64,000 nucleotides of DNA. Source: Bog-473 sp963777485. Lineage in GTDB: Bacteria > Actinomycetota > Acidimicrobiia > Acidimicrobiales > RAAP-2. Each line of letters opens with the position of its first letter. The first letter of the stretch is position 1. Below the pieces are notes generated by a model that was not told where the DNA came from, did no database searches, and saw only the letters and a program-made list of their open reading frames with translations. Where the stretch lies: the NCBI GenBank assembly GCA_963777485.1, contig CAVZQP010000001.1, positions 310,001 through 374,000 on the forward strand, read 5' to 3'. The position numbers were made by a program, and so were the translations under genes. Shown here piece by piece: positions 46,018 through 54,860 of this stretch.

Positions 46018-47271
46018 TCAGCGGGCCCGGGCGGGCAGGGGCGTGCCCCCGACCGGCGCCGACGGCGCGAACGCGATCGGGATGTGCTTGGTGCCGTTGA
46101 TGAAGTTCGACTGCAGCCGCTGCACCTCGCCGTCGAGGCGCATGTCGGGCATCCGGTCCAGCAAGCGGTCGAACATCACCATGATCTCCATGCGCGCAAG
46201 ATTCGCACCAAGACAGAAGTGCGGGCCCCCGCCCCCGAACGCGATGTGGTTGTTGGGCGAGCGCGTCACGTCGAACACGCCCGAGTTCTCGAACGCCTCT
46301 TCGTCGCGGTTGGCCGACGTGTGCCAGAAGACGATCTTGTCGCCCTCCTTGATCTCCTGGCCCCGCAGCTCGAAGTCGCCCGTCGCCGTGCGCCGGAAGT
46401 GCATGACCGGCGTGACGTAGCGGAGCATCTCCTCGACGGCGCCGGGCAAGAGCGAGCGGTCCGTGCGCAGCAGCTCCCACTGGTCGGGGTGCTCGAAGAA
46501 CGCCGTCATGGCGCCCGACATGAGGTTCCGCGTCGTCTCGTTCCCGGCCACGACGAGCAACATGAAGAAGAGATCGAGCTCGAGCTGGTCGAGCTTCTCG
46601 CCCTCGACCTCCGCATCGATGAGCACCGAAACCAGGTCGGCCTTCGGCGCCAGCCGGCGCTGTGACGCCAGCTCTTCGGCGTAGCTGTACACCTGCATGG
46701 CCGCCTCGCCCGGGTCGACACCCGGGAGCTGGTACTCGGGGTCCTCGGAGCCGATCATGCGGTTCGACCAGTCAAAAACCTTGCGCCGGTCCTCCTGCGG
46801 CACGCCCAGCAGTTCGGCGATGACCAACAGCGGGAGCTCGGCCGAGATCTCCTCGACGAAGTCGGCCGTGCCGCGTTCGCACACCGCATCGATGATGCCG
46901 TCGGCGTACCCGACGATCGTCGCCTCCAAGTCGCGCACCATCTTCGGTGTGAAGCCCTTGTTCACGATCCGCCGGTACCTCGTGTGCATCGTCGGGTCCA
47001 TGTTGACCATCATCAGCTGTTGCTGCGCGAGCTGGTCGTCGTCCATCTCGTGGAACAACGAGCCGCGACGCGCCGACGAGTAGTGCTCCCAGTCGCGGTT
47101 CACCTGCACGCAGTCGTCGTAGCGGGTGACGGCCCAGAAACCGCCTCGCGGCGCCACCGCCTCGGGGTGCCAGAAGACGGGCGCCTCGGCCCGCAGCTCG
47201 GCGAACCAGTGGTGGGGGACCCCGGCCACGAAGTTGCGCCCGTCGATGAGGTCGATCTCGTCGAGGCTCAA
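46018..47271 (-). CDS. Cytochrome P450, CYP125/CYP142-like
   Basis: 417 aa. LNMDPTMHTRYRRIVNKGFTP-type C-helix, VAGNETTRN I-helix, EEMLRY ExxR, and FGGGGPHFCLGANLARME haem loop with C353. Blocks GVPQEDRRKVFDWSNRM and FFEHPDQWELL closely match the steroid C26/C27-hydroxylating CYP125/142 group, which starts side-chain breakdown of cholesterol. The start is TTG at 47271 with AAAGGGGGGTCC upstream. A near-KstR operator lies 72 bases farther upstream. The gene leads an operon with two LLM oxidoreductases. Confidence 0.9.
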   Translation of the reverse strand: MSLDEIDLIDGRNFVAGVPHHWFAELRAEAPVFWHPEAVAPRGGFWAVTRYDDCVQVNRDWEHYSSARRGSLFHEMDDDQLAQQQLMMVNMDPTMHTRYRRIVNKGFTPKMVRDLEATIVGYADGIIDAVCERGTADFVEEISAELPLLVIAELLGVPQEDRRKVFDWSNRMIGSEDPEYQLPGVDPGEAAMQVYSYAEELASQRRLAPKADLVSVLIDAEVEGEKLDQLELDLFFMLLVVAGNETTRNLMSGAMTAFFEHPDQWELLRTDRSLLPGAVEEMLRYVTPVMHFRRTATGDFELRGQEIKEGDKIVFWHTSANRDEEAFENSGVFDVTRSPNNHIAFGGGGPHFCLGANLARMEIMVMFDRLLDRMPDMRLDGEVQRLQSNFINGTKHIPIAFAPSAPVGGTPLPARAR

Positions 47272-47342
47272 GGACCCCCCTTTCGCACGTTCCGCCGGGC
47301 CACCCAGCGGTTGCTCGGTGCCAGGCCTTTCACGTTCGTTTT

Positions 47343-47356
47343 TAGAACGTGTGTCA
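47343..47356. promoter_or_regulatory. KstR-like operator, one mismatch
   Basis: TAGAACGTGTGTCA fits TnnAACnnGTTnnA except GTG for GTT. It is also part of an inverted repeat CACGTTC (47331-47337) and GAACGTG (47345-47351) around a T-rich centre. It is placed between the P450 operon (minus) and the glutaminase (plus). Confidence 0.45.
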
Positions 47357-47508
47357 GTTGATCATAGGCACGGACGGGCCCGTCCCACCCCTTCGGCCGC
47401 GAGCAGGACGGGACCCTTCCGGCCGATATACACACCTTTGTGTGTATACGGCGCTGAGGCGCCCTGGCCTCGATGGTCTCGAGAGCCCCGGCGCACGAAA
47501 ATGCGGGG

Positions 47509-48537
47509 ATGAACTACGACTCCGAGCAGCTTGGGCGCGTCTCGACCGGCATCCTCCCCGCGGACATCGACGTGCGGGCGGAGGTCTCGGCCGGCTACGA
47601 GCAGTTCCGCTCGCTGCCCGACGGCGCCCTGCCCGGCTACATCCCCGCCTTGGCCACGGCGAGTCCCGACGCCTTCGGCGTCTGCGTCGCGGGGGTCAAC
47701 GGACAGATCTTCGCCATAGGCGACGCCGAAGTGGAGTTCACGATCCAGAGCATCTCCAAGGTCTTCGTCTTCGCCCTCGTTTGCGACACCCTCGGCCCCG
47801 ACGAGGCGCGCCGCAAGCTCGGCGTCAACGGCACGGGCCTGCCCTTCGACTCGGTGATGGGCATCGAGCTCAACGCCGACCGCACGATGAACCCGATGGT
47901 CAACGCAGGCGCCCTCGCCACCACGAGCCTCGTACCCGGCGACACTGCGCACGAGAAGTTCGACCGCATCTCGACCGCCCTCTCGAGATTCGCGGGGCGC
48001 CCCCTCGAGGTCGACGAGGAGGTCTACGAGTCCGAGTGCATGACGAATTTCCGCAACCGCGGCATCGCCCACCTCCTCAACGGCTACGGGCGTATGTACG
48101 CCCACCCCGAGCTCGCGACCGACGTTTACACGAAGCAGTGCGCGCTCCGGGTCACGGCGCGGGACCTCGCGATCATGGGTGCGACGCTGGCGGACGGCGG
48201 CGTCAACCCAATGACGGGCGAGCGGGCGGTTGACGCCGACTGCTGTCGCCGCGTGCTCGCCGTCCTCGCGACAGCGGGCCTGTACGAACGCTCGGGCGAC
48301 TGGCTCTACGACGTCGGCCTCCCGGGCAAGAGCGGCGTCAGCGGTGGGCTTGTGACCGTCTCGCCCGGCAAGGGCGGGGTGGGGACCTACTCGCCCCTGC
48401 TCGACGGCGCCGGCAACAGCGTGCGCGGTCAGCGCATCACCACGTTCTTGTCCGAACGCCTCGGGCTCAACCTGTTCACGTCGGCGCCCCGCCTCGACCC
48501 GACACCCGAAGCTCCGCTCGCCGCGTCGGCGCGCTGA
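47509..48537 (+). CDS. glsA: Glutaminase
   Basis: 342 aa. FTIQSISKVF contains the catalytic S81-x-x-K84 of serine-dependent beta-lactamase-fold glutaminases. GVNGTGLPFDSVMGIE, PMVNAGALATTSLV, ECMTNFRNRGIAHLLNGYG and GLPGKSGVSGG are the remaining family blocks. It hydrolyses L-glutamine to glutamate and ammonia in the cytoplasm. The ATG at 47509 is preceded by GCGGGG. It has no evident link to the steroid genes around it except the shared divergent promoter region with the P450 operon. Confidence 0.96.
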   Translation: MNYDSEQLGRVSTGILPADIDVRAEVSAGYEQFRSLPDGALPGYIPALATASPDAFGVCVAGVNGQIFAIGDAEVEFTIQSISKVFVFALVCDTLGPDEARRKLGVNGTGLPFDSVMGIELNADRTMNPMVNAGALATTSLVPGDTAHEKFDRISTALSRFAGRPLEVDEEVYESECMTNFRNRGIAHLLNGYGRMYAHPELATDVYTKQCALRVTARDLAIMGATLADGGVNPMTGERAVDADCCRRVLAVLATAGLYERSGDWLYDVGLPGKSGVSGGLVTVSPGKGGVGTYSPLLDGAGNSVRGQRITTFLSERLGLNLFTSAPRLDPTPEAPLAASAR

Positions 48538-48607
48538 AGGTCGGGCCGCCGAGCCGGGTGATCCCCGGCTGGGGCGACGGCGTCGAGTTGTCCGGCTCGT
48601 CCGAAAC

Positions 48608-48621
48608 GAGAACCTGTTACA
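48608..48621. promoter_or_regulatory. KstR-like operator upstream of the igr-like operon
   Basis: GAGAACCTGTTACA matches the core AACnnGTTnnA, with G instead of T at the first position. It ends 63 bases before the ATG of the five-gene steroid operon that starts at 48685, in a 147-base gap after glsA. Confidence 0.55.
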
Positions 48622-48684
48622 GTTTTCGCCCGAGCGCGGCCTTGACCTGGCAGGGACCGCGGAGCGCACGCGAGGCTGCCCACG

Positions 48685-49863
48685 ATGTTCCTCGAAGAGA
48701 GCCCCGAGCAACAGGAGCTGCGCGCCGAACTGCGCCGCTACTACGCCGACCTGCTCACCGACGAGGTCCGTGCCGGCCTGGCCGATGGCGGCGAGGGCGG
48801 CGACGCCTGGCTCCAGGTGGTCCGCCAGATCGGCAAGGACGGCTGGCTCGGCATCGGCTGGCCCACCGAGTTCGGCGGCCAGGGCCGTCCCGCCACTGAC
48901 CAGTTCATCTTCTTCGACGAGACCCGGCGCGCCGGTGCCCCGTTCCCGTTCGTCACAATCAACACCGTCGGGCCGACCATCATGCGTTTCGGTACCGAAG
49001 AGCAGAAGTCCTTCTTCCTGCCCAAGATCCTCGCCGGCGAGCTCAACTTCGCCATCGGCTACACCGAGCCCGAGGCCGGCACCGACCTCGCGTCGCTGCG
49101 CACCCGCGCCGTGCGCGACGGCGAGGAGTACGTCGTCAACGGCGCCAAGATCTTCACCTCCGGTGCTGACATGGCCGACTACATCTGGCTCGCCACCCGC
49201 ACCGACCCCGAGGCGCCGAAACACAAGGGCATCTCCATCATCTGCGTGCCGACGTCGGCGCCGGGCTTCGAGTGGTCGATCATCAACACCGTCGGCGGCC
49301 TCACCACGACGCAGACCTTCTACGACAACGTGCGCGTGCCGGTCGCCAACCGCGTCGGCGAGGAGAACGAGGGCTGGCGCATGATCACGACCCAGCTCAA
49401 CCACGAGCGCGTCGGCCTGGCCGCATGGAGCGGGTTGGCCATCTCGCTCTTCGAGGATGTCGTGGCGTGGGCAGCGACGACGCCGTCCGACGAGGGACAC
49501 GTCGTGATCGAGCAACCGTGGGTTCAGATGGACCTGGCCAAATGCAAAGCGGAGCTCGAGGCCATGTGGCTCCTGAACTGGCGCATGGCCGTGCACGTCG
49601 CGACCGGTGAGCTCACCGGCGCCGAGTCGTCGTCGATCAAGGTGTTCGGCACCGAGCGCATCCTCGAAGTTGCCCGCCTCCTCTCGGGCGTCGTCGGCGC
49701 GGCCGGCTACCTCACGCCCGGATCGCCCGGCGCGTTGCTGCGGGGCCGGCTCGAGGCGACCGGCCGGCAGGCGCAGGTCAACACGTTCGGTGGCGGCGTG
49801 AACGAGGTGCAACGCGAGATCGTGGCGAGCGCGGGCCTCGGTATGACCAGGGGGAAGCGATGA
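48685..49863 (+). CDS. Acyl-CoA dehydrogenase, FadE29-like (ChsE2-type)
   Basis: 392 aa. GWLGIGWPTEFGGQGRP, AIGYTEPEAGTDLASL and GGGVNEVQREIVASAGLGMTR are the FadE26/FadE29-type domain motifs, so it is the FAD-motif-bearing subunit of a pair. In Mycobacterium the FadE28-FadE29 heterotetramer dehydrogenates the 3-carbon steroid side-chain CoA ester. The gene is first in an operon of five with ATGA/TGATG overlaps, and the downstream genes (ChsH2, second ACAD, ChsH1, Ltp2) are exactly the partners known from the igr locus. It closely resembles the 40209 product and is probably its paralogue. Confidence 0.92.
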   Translation: MFLEESPEQQELRAELRRYYADLLTDEVRAGLADGGEGGDAWLQVVRQIGKDGWLGIGWPTEFGGQGRPATDQFIFFDETRRAGAPFPFVTINTVGPTIMRFGTEEQKSFFLPKILAGELNFAIGYTEPEAGTDLASLRTRAVRDGEEYVVNGAKIFTSGADMADYIWLATRTDPEAPKHKGISIICVPTSAPGFEWSIINTVGGLTTTQTFYDNVRVPVANRVGEENEGWRMITTQLNHERVGLAAWSGLAISLFEDVVAWAATTPSDEGHVVIEQPWVQMDLAKCKAELEAMWLLNWRMAVHVATGELTGAESSSIKVFGTERILEVARLLSGVVGAAGYLTPGSPGALLRGRLEATGRQAQVNTFGGGVNEVQREIVASAGLGMTRGKR

Positions 49864-50984
49864 GCGCCGCAGCGCCGGAACGGTTCGCGGAGCTCGCTGA
49901 TCTCCCCGACCACAGCGCGGAGCTGGCCGAGCTCGTCGGCCAGGAAGCGGGCGCGCCCTCCATGTCGTGGGACGCGGTGAACGTGCCGATGATCCGCCAC
50001 TGGGTCGAGGCCATGGGCGACGCGAACCCCGTCTACCTCTCCGACGAGGCAGCTCGTGCGGCCGGTTACGACCAGCTCATCGCGCCGCCCACCATGTTGC
50101 AGGCCTGGATCATGCGCGGACTCAGGGCGTCCAACGAGGTCGAAGCGGCCCGGGCGGCCGGCACCTCGCAGGGCGACGGTCCCAACGACCGCATGATGAA
50201 ACTGCTCGATGACGAGGGACTGACCTCGGTGGTCGCGACGAATTGCGAGCAGACGTACGGGCGGCCGCTGGTGGTCGGGGACCGCCTGCTGGTGCGCTCG
50301 GTGATCGAGTCGATCTCGGAGCCGAAGCGGACCGGGCTCGGCATCGGGCGCTTCCTCACCACCCTGCAGGAGTACGTCGCCGTGCCTGATGCCTCGGTCC
50401 CCGCCGGAGCCGGCGGCGGCGCGCGGGCGAGCGGTGGCGGTGGCGGCCCCGGCGGGCTGAGCGACGAGCAGATGCGGGCGTTGTTCGAAACAGGCGAGCG
50501 GGTGGCCACGATGCGCTTCCGCATCCTCAAGTTCCTGCCGCCCGACCGCAAGCCGCCGCGGCCACCGCGGCCGCATCCCGCGCTGACCCAGGACAACGCG
50601 TTCTGGTTCGAGGGTGCGCGCGCACACCGGCTCTTGATCCAGCACTGCACCTCGTGCGGCACGCTGCGCCACCCACCCCTGCCGGCTTGCGCCAATTGCG
50701 GCTCCTTGGAGTGGGACGCCGTCGAGTCGAGCGGCCGCGGCACCCTGTACTCCTACGTCGTCGTGCACTACCCGCAGGTGCCGTCCTTCGAGTACCCCTT
50801 GCCGATCGGGCTGATCGAGCTCGAGGAAGGCACGCGGGTCGTCGCCAACCTGGGCAGTGTGGAGCGCGACGACATCACGATCGGCATGCCGTTGCGGGCC
50901 GAGTTCGTCGACTTCGACGAGGAGCTGTCGCTGCCGGTCTTCGTGCGGGCCGGCGCCGGCGCCGGCGCGGGGGAGGGGAACTGA
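49860..50984 (+). CDS. chsH2: ChsH2-like MaoC-type hydratase fused to DUF35 domain
   Basis: 374 aa. Residues 20-180 are a hot-dog (FAS1_DH/MaoC) region: DAVNVPMIRHWVEAMGDANP and YDQLIAPPTMLQAW. A Gly/Ala linker follows, then a zinc ribbon CTSCGTLRHPPLPACANCGS and the OB-fold of DUF35 (GTLYSYVVVHYPQVPSFEYP). This is the architecture of mycobacterial ChsH2, which pairs with ChsH1 for enoyl-CoA hydration while its DUF35 domain binds the aldolase Ltp2. Both partners follow in the operon. The linker (PAGAGGGARASGGGGG) is longer than I would expect. Confidence 0.92.
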   Translation: MSAAAPERFAELADLPDHSAELAELVGQEAGAPSMSWDAVNVPMIRHWVEAMGDANPVYLSDEAARAAGYDQLIAPPTMLQAWIMRGLRASNEVEAARAAGTSQGDGPNDRMMKLLDDEGLTSVVATNCEQTYGRPLVVGDRLLVRSVIESISEPKRTGLGIGRFLTTLQEYVAVPDASVPAGAGGGARASGGGGGPGGLSDEQMRALFETGERVATMRFRILKFLPPDRKPPRPPRPHPALTQDNAFWFEGARAHRLLIQHCTSCGTLRHPPLPACANCGSLEWDAVESSGRGTLYSYVVVHYPQVPSFEYPLPIGLIELEEGTRVVANLGSVERDDITIGMPLRAEFVDFDEELSLPVFVRAGAGAGAGEGN

Positions 50985-52135
50985 TGGACTTCGGCTTCAG
51001 CGAGGAGCAGCTCGCGGTCTCCGAGGCCGCCACCGGGCTCTTCGGCGGCCTGGTCGCCCCCGAGCGGGTGGCCGCCGTCGAGCAGTCCGATGACCGCATC
51101 GACCGCGACCTCTGGCAGGCCCTCGCCGGAGCCGACCTGCTCGGTCTCGCCGTGCCCGAGTCCGAGGGCGGCGCAGGCCACGGACTGCTCGAGCTCTGCC
51201 TGTTGCTCGAGGCGCAAGGCAACGCCGTCGCACCCGTCCCGCTGTGGTCGACGCTCGTCCTCGGCGCGCTGCCCATCGCGCGCTTCGGGTCCGTGCCGCA
51301 GCGCACACGCCTGCTCCCCGGCGTGGTCGCCGGCGACGTCGTGCTCACGGCGGCCCTGACGGGCACGGCATCGAGCCCCACCTCGACGCCCCCGGTCGTG
51401 GCCGAGGCTGCTGCCGACGGCTGGATCCTCGAGGGAACCGAGCTCTCCGTGCCCCAGGCCCACCTGGCCGCACGCATTGTCGTGCCCGCGTCGACCGGTG
51501 CCGGCGTCGTGCTCACCCTGGTGGACCCCAACGCGGAGGGCGTCACGCTCGAGCGCACGGTCACCACGAACCGCGAGATCCATCCCCACCTGCGCCTCAG
51601 CGGCGTCCGGGTCGAGGCCGACGACGTCCTCGCTGCGCCCCACGCCGGGCGTGCCGTCCTCGACGACCTCCTCGTGGCCGCGACCGTCGGGCTGTGCGCG
51701 CTGCAGGTCGGTGTCTGCGAGTCGGCGCTGACGCAGACCGCCGCCTATCTGAACACGCGTCAGCAGTTCGGCCGGCCCCTCAGCACGTTCCAGGGCACGA
51801 TGCTGCGGGCGGCCGACGCCGCGATCGACATCGAGGCGATGCGCGTCACGTGGCAGAACGCGGCCTGGCTCTACGACACCGGCCGCGACGCCGCCGAGTC
51901 GGCCCGCGTCGCCAAGTGGCAGGCCTCCGAACGCGGCCAGCGGGCCGTGCACGCGACGCAGCATCTCCACGGCGGGATGGGCGCGGACATCACCTATCCG
52001 ATCCACCGCTACTTCCTCTGGGGCAAGCAGATCGAGCTGATGCTGGGCGGGCCGAGCGCGCAGCTGTCCAAGTTGGGCGCCACGATCGCCCGACAGGCCC
52101 TGGCGTCCGCCGGCACGCCGGGAAGTGCCCGATGA
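50984..52135 (+). CDS. Acyl-CoA dehydrogenase, FadE28-like (ChsE1-type)
   Basis: 383 aa, ATG overlapping the previous stop by one base (TGATG), with GGGGAGGGGAAC as ribosome-binding site. MDFGFSEEQLAVSEAA and LLGLAVPESEGGAGHGL are in the first domain. The middle domain lacks the canonical TEP motif (LTAALTGTASSPTSTPP). The C-terminus has HLHGGMGADITYPIHRYFLWG. The degenerate centre marks it as the complementing subunit to the 48685 product. It sits between chsH2 and chsH1, an order different from the mycobacterial igr operon. Confidence 0.9.
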   Translation: MDFGFSEEQLAVSEAATGLFGGLVAPERVAAVEQSDDRIDRDLWQALAGADLLGLAVPESEGGAGHGLLELCLLLEAQGNAVAPVPLWSTLVLGALPIARFGSVPQRTRLLPGVVAGDVVLTAALTGTASSPTSTPPVVAEAAADGWILEGTELSVPQAHLAARIVVPASTGAGVVLTLVDPNAEGVTLERTVTTNREIHPHLRLSGVRVEADDVLAAPHAGRAVLDDLLVAATVGLCALQVGVCESALTQTAAYLNTRQQFGRPLSTFQGTMLRAADAAIDIEAMRVTWQNAAWLYDTGRDAAESARVAKWQASERGQRAVHATQHLHGGMGADITYPIHRYFLWGKQIELMLGGPSAQLSKLGATIARQALASAGTPGSAR

Positions 52136-52590
52136 CGACAGTCCACGCCGGACCCAGCTTCGACGAGGTCGCCGTGGGCGACGAGCTCCCGACGCTCGAG
52201 CTCGCGATCACCCGCACGCTCATCACGGCGGGCGCCATCGCGAGCCGCGACTACCAGGACGTGCACCACGACCAGGTGCTCGCCAAGGAGCGCGGCTCAC
52301 CGGACATCTTCATGAACATCCTCACGACCAACGGCCTCGTCGGCCGTTATGTGACCGACTGGTCGGGCCCCCGCAGCCGCATTCTCGATGTGAGCATCCG
52401 CCTCGGCGCGCCCAACTATCCGGACTGCACCATGACGCTCACCGGCTCCGTCAAGGAGAAGGGTGCGCTCACCGACGACGGCAGCAGCGGCACGGTCACC
52501 GTCGCCATCCGCGGCGCCAATCACCTCGGCGACCACGTCACCGGCACGGTGCAGCTGCTGCTGCCCGCGAGCAAGAACGGTACGGCCTGA
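52132..52590 (+). CDS. chsH1: ChsH1-like MaoC-domain protein
   Basis: 152 aa single hot-dog domain. TRTLITAGAIASRDYQDVHHD contains the D-x4-H catalytic pair of R-type hydratases. SPDIFMNILTTNGLVGRYVTDW and SIRLGAPNYPDCTMTLTG complete the fold. With ChsH2 it should form the heteromeric enoyl-CoA hydratase acting on the 17-side-chain propenoyl-CoA of steroid intermediates. ATGA overlap with the upstream gene and a one-base overlap (TGATG) with ltp2 indicate strict co-translation. Confidence 0.92.
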   Translation: MTTVHAGPSFDEVAVGDELPTLELAITRTLITAGAIASRDYQDVHHDQVLAKERGSPDIFMNILTTNGLVGRYVTDWSGPRSRILDVSIRLGAPNYPDCTMTLTGSVKEKGALTDDGSSGTVTVAIRGANHLGDHVTGTVQLLLPASKNGTA

Positions 52591-53768
52591 TGCCGCATTC
52601 GTTCTCCGGCACGACCGCGATCGCCGGCATCGGCGCCACCGAGTTCTCCAAGGACTCGGGCCGCTCCGAGCTGCGTCTCGCCGTCGAGGCCGTGGCCGCC
52701 GCGCTCGATGACGCCGGCATCGCCCCGGCCGAAGTGCAGGGCATGGTGACCTTCAGTTCCGACACCAACCCCGACATCGACATCGCCCGCAGCCTCGGCA
52801 TCGGCGACCTGACGTTCTTCAGCCGTATCCATTACGGCGGCGGGGCGGCGTGCGCGACGATCCAGCAGGCGGCGCTTGCCGTTTCCTCCGGCGTGGCCGA
52901 CGTCGTCGTCTGCTACCGCGCCTTCAACGAGCGCTCAGGCAACCGATTCGGCGCGGGCATCCAGGGGCGCCCGCCGACGGCGAACGCCGAGATGGCGCAC
53001 ATGGCCTCCTACCTTCCGGTCGGCCTGCTGACCCCGGCCTCGTGGGTCGCCATGGCGGCGCAGCGCTATCTCCACGTGAACGGCGCCACGAGCGAGGACC
53101 TCGGCCGCGTCGCCGTCGCCGACCGCAAGCACGCGGCGACGAACCCGAAGGCATGGTTCTACGAGAAGCCGATCACCCTCGAGGAGCATCAGGCCAGCCG
53201 CTGGATCGTCGAACCCTTGCACCTGCTCGACTGTTGCCAGGAGACCGACGGCGGCCAGGCACTGGTGGTCACGTCGCTCGAACGGGCGCGTGATCTGAAG
53301 ACGGCCCCCACGGTTATCCGCGCCGCCGCGCAGGGGTCTGGCGCCGGCCAGGACATGATGACGAGCTACTACCGCGACGACCTGCTCGGGCTGCCCGAGA
53401 TGGGCGTGGTGGCGCGCCAGCTCTGGGAGACCTCAGGTCTCGGGCCGGCCGACATGCAGGCGGCCATCCTCTACGACCACTTCACGCCGTACGTGCTGTA
53501 CCAGCTGGAGGAGCTCGGCTTTTGCAAGAAGGGCGAGGCCAAGGACTTCGTCCGCGAAGGCCGCATCGAATTGGGCGGCGCGCTGCCGATCAACACCCAC
53601 GGCGGCCAGCTGGGCGAGGCCTATCTGCACGGCATGAACGGGATCGCCGAGGGGGTACGCCTCGTGCGTGGCACATCGGTCAACCAGGTGAGCGGGCTCG
53701 AGCACGTCGTCGTGACCGCGGGGACGGGCGTGCCGACGAGCGGTCTGGTCCTCGGCGTCGACCACTGA
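52590..53768 (+). CDS. ltp2: Ltp2-like thiolase-fold aldolase (lipid-transfer protein family)
   Basis: 392 aa thiolase-fold protein. AIAGIGATEFSKDSGRSE and GGAACATIQQAALAVSSG are in the first half. ILYDHFTPYVLYQLEELGFC and LPINTHGGQLGEAYLHGMNG are in the second. It lacks the usual thiolase cysteine/histidine/cysteine set, as expected for the SCP-x/Ltp group, in which tyrosines do retro-aldol cleavage releasing propionyl-CoA from the steroid side chain. Length matches mycobacterial Ltp2. Last gene of the operon; its DUF35 partner domain is in the chsH2 product. Confidence 0.92.
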   Translation: MPHSFSGTTAIAGIGATEFSKDSGRSELRLAVEAVAAALDDAGIAPAEVQGMVTFSSDTNPDIDIARSLGIGDLTFFSRIHYGGGAACATIQQAALAVSSGVADVVVCYRAFNERSGNRFGAGIQGRPPTANAEMAHMASYLPVGLLTPASWVAMAAQRYLHVNGATSEDLGRVAVADRKHAATNPKAWFYEKPITLEEHQASRWIVEPLHLLDCCQETDGGQALVVTSLERARDLKTAPTVIRAAAQGSGAGQDMMTSYYRDDLLGLPEMGVVARQLWETSGLGPADMQAAILYDHFTPYVLYQLEELGFCKKGEAKDFVREGRIELGGALPINTHGGQLGEAYLHGMNGIAEGVRLVRGTSVNQVSGLEHVVVTAGTGVPTSGLVLGVDH

Positions 53769-53774
53769 GCCACA

Positions 53775-53797
53775 GCGGGTTCAGATCCCGTCGCCTC
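53775..53797 (+). other. tRNA 3'-end-like fragment after the steroid operon
   Basis: The segment GCGGGTTCAGATCCCGT followed by CGCCTCCA reads like a tRNA T-arm plus acceptor 3' strand (stem GCGGG/CCCGT, 7-base loop TTCAGAT). No matching 5' half is found upstream, where ltp2 coding sequence lies. It is also enclosed by CCACTG (53762-53767) and CAGTGG (53798-53803). It could be a displaced tRNA end left by an integration, or a coincidental hairpin after the operon. Confidence 0.35.
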
Positions 53798-53987
53798 CAG
53801 TGGATGGAAAGGGAGGCCGACGTCGGCGACCCGATGGTGCAATGCGGCGTCAGGGAACGGGCCCCCAACGAGCGGCTCGAATGCCCTTGCGGTACAGGTC
53901 CTTACGGCGCCTGAACGTTGTACCCGGCGGCCGTAGCCGGGTGGTCTCCCCGATGCGTCCGAGTTGAGCGATTTACCAGCGACGCCC

Positions 53988-54623
53988 TCACCTTTTGCCC
54001 AGAACCGCACACTGTGTAGGAGTGCGGCTTACGACCGGCCAGTCGTCCAGCAAGGGCGAGTCAATCGGCACAGAGTGGACGTCGCGAAAGCCCACCTGTT
54101 CCATGGCCCACCACACGCGCTCCTGGGTGCAGTTCCAGCGGTGGCGATAGCCGTCCTCCTCGGCACCGTCCTCCCATTTGTACGGAACGATGTGGTCCCC
54201 GGGCGCGCCGTCGTGGGTGCGCATGTGGACACCCGAGGACGGGTGTTCCAAGTTCGTCACCAGCTCGGCCCAGTCGATGACTCCCTCGTTCCAGCACTCG
54301 ATCGCCCGCAGCACGTCCGGTCCGACGACGAGCAGGGGTGCACCGACGGCCAACGCGCCAAGACAGTGTTCCAGGGCGCTCCGCACATCGCTCCACCACA
54401 AGTGCTCGAGAACATGGCCGCAGTAGATGGCGTCGACGTCATTCATCGGAAAGGGATTTCGTGCGAAGTCATGGACCAGGTCCGGATGCAGATTGGGACT
54501 GGCATCCACGTTTAACCAGCCCTCCGCCGGGAAAGGGCCGCTACCGATGTTGAGCCGCACAGGGATTTGGTCCTTTCGACGTGCCGCCCCAGGTCTCCGC
54601 GCTCGAAGCTTCAAGACGAGCAT
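53988..54623 (-). CDS. SAM-dependent methyltransferase-like protein
   Basis: 211 aa. VRLNIGSGPFPAEGWLNVDA is the motif I of predicted SAM methyltransferases that act on sugars or surface glycans. IYCGHVLEHLWWSDVRSALEH is the conserved HxLEH post-motif, and GAPLLVVGPDVLRAIE is the next strand. The C-terminal part GYRHRWNCTQERVWWAMEQVGF matches the same family. The start is the ATG at 54623; a longer N-terminus (to 54701) is basic and unconserved. GC is lower than in the steroid block. The neighbours are membrane proteins and glycosyltransferases, so sugar methylation is plausible. Confidence 0.8.
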   Translation of the reverse strand: MLVLKLRARRPGAARRKDQIPVRLNIGSGPFPAEGWLNVDASPNLHPDLVHDFARNPFPMNDVDAIYCGHVLEHLWWSDVRSALEHCLGALAVGAPLLVVGPDVLRAIECWNEGVIDWAELVTNLEHPSSGVHMRTHDGAPGDHIVPYKWEDGAEEDGYRHRWNCTQERVWWAMEQVGFRDVHSVPIDSPLLDDWPVVSRTPTQCAVLGKR

Positions 54624-54860
54624 CCAATCGGACCCAGGGACGACGAGGTGGCTGTCACCGGCCGACTTGGCGGACCTCCCTGCCCGAACATGCGCACGCA
54701 TACGGCGACGTCACGGGGGTGCTCTGGACCGCTCCGCTGCACCACCAGCTTGCAGCGCGCTCGCCTCACCGGGCGCGGCCCATCGACACGGTCGGCAGGA
54801 TAACACCGTTGCTCCCGCCGACCGTCCGACGCAGTCCCGGCCGAGAGCGGACGTGCATCA

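Noticed and set aside
47362..49812. Very long minus-strand open frame (816 codons) opposite glsA and the FadE29-like gene
   Set aside because: Both plus-strand genes have complete catalytic motifs; the antisense frame is a GC-bias artefact.
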